DNA from: an uncultured Lachnospiraceae bacterium
Lineage (GTDB): Bacteria; Bacillota; Clostridia; Lachnospirales; Lachnospiraceae
Assembly: GCA_947068385.1 (NCBI GenBank)
Contig: CAMTBF010000196.1
Coordinates: 1-6,910, forward strand
Length of the DNA: 6,910 nucleotides
Direction of reading: 5' to 3'
The notes under the pieces are model-generated. The model saw nothing but the letters and a program-made list of their open reading frames with translations, did not search any database and was not told the origin of the DNA. Positions 5,790 through 6,910 of the stretch are shown here, piece by piece. A program made the position numbers and the translations under genes. Position 1 is the first letter of the stretch. Every line of letters begins with the position of its first letter.

Positions 5790-6557
5790 ATGAAGCTTTT
5801 TAATCTGGACAGTCCGTTGATGCAGTTCCTGAGCAAGATGGCCGATCTGATGTGGCTGAACGTATTGACGCTGATCTGCTGCATCCCGATCGTCACCGTG
5901 GGCCCGGCCCTGACGGCGCTGCACTATATGTCGCTGAAGATCGTCAGGAACGAGGAGTGCTACATCGCCAGGGACTATTTCAAGTCCTTTAAGCTCAATC
6001 TCCGGCAGGGCATCGTGATCTGGCTGATCGAGCTGGTGGTCATCGTGCTCCTGGTGGGGGATTTCCTGATCCTGCGCTTCTCCACCATAAGCTTCGGGCA
6101 GCCCATGAAGATCGTCCTGGCCGTGGTGGCCGTGGTGGTGCTGTTCACCTTCACCTTCGTCTATCCCGTGCTGGCGAAGTTCGACAACACGGTGATGCGC
6201 ACGATCAAGAACGCTTTCTTCATCGGGATCCTGCAGTTCCCCAAGACGATCCTGATGATGATCCTGTCCGTGGTGCCGGCGGCGCTCTTCGTCCTGGCGC
6301 CCCAGATCATGCCGATCGTGTTCCTGTTCGGCTTCTCCGTCCCGGCCTGGGCGGACGCCAAGCTCTACAACAAGTTCTTCCAGAAGCTGGAGGATCAGAT
6401 GAACGGCGTGAACGACGCCGAGGGGGAAGAGGGCGCGGAAGGCATGGAGGAGGCCGAAGAGGACGAGAGGATATTCAAGGACGAGCTGGACGAGACCATC
6501 CTGGAGGAGCCTCCCCGCATCGGAGAACCACAAAGCCTTGGGCATGTTGACGAATGA
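5790..6557 (+). CDS. YesL family membrane protein (DUF624) with acidic C-terminal tail
   Basis: The first 200 residues match the YesL/DUF624 pattern: a short amphipathic start (MKLFNLDSPLMQFLSKMADLMWLNVLTLICCIPIVTVGPALTALHY type), then KIVRNEECYIARDYFKSFKLNLRQG, then several membrane segments. By eye these lie at about 20-43, 73-97, 107-128, 150-171 and 172-190. The family is of unknown biochemical function and is often encoded beside carbohydrate ABC transporters, as in the Bacillus yes cluster. Residues about 201-255 form an unusual Glu/Asp-rich cytoplasmic-type tail, including GVNDAEGEEGAEGMEEAEED, so the protein is longer than the roughly 200 aa usual for the family. AGGAGG at 5775-5780 lies 9 nt before the ATG. 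It follows the GNAT gene by 18 nt and precedes a sugar-transporter ATPase gene, which fits a link to sugar uptake. Confidence 0.88.
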   Translation: MKLFNLDSPLMQFLSKMADLMWLNVLTLICCIPIVTVGPALTALHYMSLKIVRNEECYIARDYFKSFKLNLRQGIVIWLIELVVIVLLVGDFLILRFSTISFGQPMKIVLAVVAVVVLFTFTFVYPVLAKFDNTVMRTIKNAFFIGILQFPKTILMMILSVVPAALFVLAPQIMPIVFLFGFSVPAWADAKLYNKFFQKLEDQMNGVNDAEGEEGAEGMEEAEEDERIFKDELDETILEEPPRIGEPQSLGHVDE

Positions 6558-6588
6558 TAAGTGAATAAAATGTACAAAGTGACAGAAG

Positions 6589-6655
6589 CCACAAAACCAC
6601 CGCAAGTTTATAAGCATTTTAGAGGTTTTGCAAAAAAATATTTGTGGAATAGTGG
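6589..6655 (+). repeat. AT-rich inverted repeats after the YesL gene
   Basis: CCACAAA (6589-6595) is complementary to TTTGTGG (6641-6647), while the overlapping CAAAACC (6592-6598) is complementary to GGTTTTG (6624-6630). The two pairings exclude each other. Neither is followed directly by a T run (T8 is at 6670-6677), so neither is a standard terminator. It may be a weak transcript end or a regulatory region, or chance in AT-rich sequence. Confidence 0.25.
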
Positions 6656-6680
6656 TATGGCGTAAATTGTTTTTTTTCGT

Positions 6681-6686
6681 TATACT
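6681..6686 (+). promoter_or_regulatory. Possible -10 element for the ABC-transporter ATPase gene
   Basis: TATACT (five of six matches to TATAAT) lies in the AT-rich gap before the ATPase gene. No good -35 box is found 16-19 nt upstream (TGGCGT at 17 nt matches poorly), which would suit a promoter that needs an activator or is tightly regulated. Transcription would start near base 6693, about 73 nt before the start codon. Confidence 0.35.
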
Positions 6687-6699
6687 TATTGCAGGGTGA

Positions 6700-6719
6700 A
6701 ACGATGCGGGGCCATCGTT
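6700..6719 (+). promoter_or_regulatory. Perfect dyad, possible operator, before the ABC-transporter ATPase gene
   Basis: AACGATG (6700-6706) and CATCGTT (6713-6719) form a perfect 7-bp inverted repeat with a 6-nt spacer. It begins just downstream of the expected start site of the TATACT promoter, a usual place for a repressor operator. It does not match the CcpA cre consensus. No T run follows, so it is not a terminator. It could also form a short 5'UTR hairpin. Confidence 0.4.
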
Positions 6720-6765
6720 AAAACTAGAAAAAGAAACCATGCAAACGTGAAAGGAGTTTTCTATT

Positions 6766-6910
6766 ATGGCAAGTTTATCTTTGAAGAACATCTGCAAGGC
6801 GTATCCCAACGGCTTCGAAGCTGTCAAGGACTTCAATCTGGAAATCGAAGATAAAGAATTTATCATCTTCGTAGGACCTTCAGGATGTGGTAAGTCCACC
6901 ACCCTCCGTA
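6766..6910 (+). CDS. ugpC: ABC transporter ATP-binding protein, MsmK/UgpC-like (start only)
   Basis: Only the first 48 codons are in the window; the gene runs off the 3' edge. The sequence opens MASLSLKNICKAYPNGFEAV, typical of the MsmK/UgpC/MalK branch that powers uptake of oligosaccharides or glycerol phosphate through CUT1-type transporters. The Walker A motif GPSGCGKST is at residues 37-45. AAGGAG (6751-6756) lies 9 nt before the ATG. In Firmicutes such an ATPase often serves several sugar transporters and is encoded away from them; the partner genes are not visible here. The symbol is the name commonly given to this subfamily and does not fix the substrate. The 208-nt gap with a -10 box and a dyad suggests its own regulated transcription. 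Confidence 0.9.
   Translation, partial: MASLSLKNICKAYPNGFEAVKDFNLEIEDKEFIIFVGPSGCGKSTTLR

Noticed and set aside
6739..6753. cre-like sequence ATGCAAACGTGAAAG before the ATPase gene
   Set aside because: The left half matches the CcpA-binding consensus, but the required CA at the right end is missing, and the site overlaps the ribosome binding site.
5733..6902. 389-aa minus-strand open frame antisense to the YesL gene
   Set aside because: It is dominated by His/Gln/Asp/Arg in the part opposite YesL, crosses an AT-rich intergenic region, and lacks any recognisable domain. It is explained by G/C-biased third positions of the plus-strand gene.

Overview
The window looks like chromosomal DNA of a G+C-rich Clostridia bacterium, most likely Lachnospiraceae. 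This rests on protein style (a clostridial Amidase_2 tail, MetG with a fused C-terminal tRNA-binding domain, YesL/DUF624 followed by an MsmK/UgpC-type ATPase), on consistent AGGAG-like ribosome binding sites, and on a strong G/C preference at third codon positions. No identity search could be run, so the family assignment is an inference. All supported genes lie on the plus strand. I see no rRNA, tRNA, CRISPR array, transposase or phage module. The long minus-strand reading frames are antisense shadows.

Layout. Bases 1-345 hold the 3' end of an N-acetylmuramoyl-L-alanine amidase. A good sigma-A-like promoter sits across its stop codon and leads, through a GC-rich 5'UTR hairpin, to rpe (ribulose-phosphate 3-epimerase, 463-1113). 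A 199-nt purine-rich spacer follows with no clear promoter or terminator. Next comes a 252-aa protein of unknown function (1313-2071) with a His-rich start, a low-complexity middle and a conserved-looking C-terminal tail.

Between this gene and metG lies a 202-nt leader holding a TTGACA element, a 9-bp hairpin and a strong intrinsic terminator that ends only 47 nt before the metG start. No second promoter is visible after the terminator, so metG expression probably depends on readthrough. No T-box core is seen. This attenuator-like leader is the most interesting non-coding item in the window.

From 2274 to 6557 four genes follow with short gaps (33, 24 and 18 nt): metG (methionyl-tRNA synthetase), a monoacylglycerol-lipase-like alpha/beta hydrolase, a GNAT acetyltransferase and a YesL-family membrane protein with an unusual acidic tail. 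They probably share a transcript, although their functions do not form an obvious pathway. A 208-nt intergenic region, more AT-rich than the rest and carrying dyads, then precedes the start of a sugar ABC-transporter ATPase that runs off the window. Most of the window is ordinary housekeeping and accessory metabolism, and I found no clear new multi-gene system.
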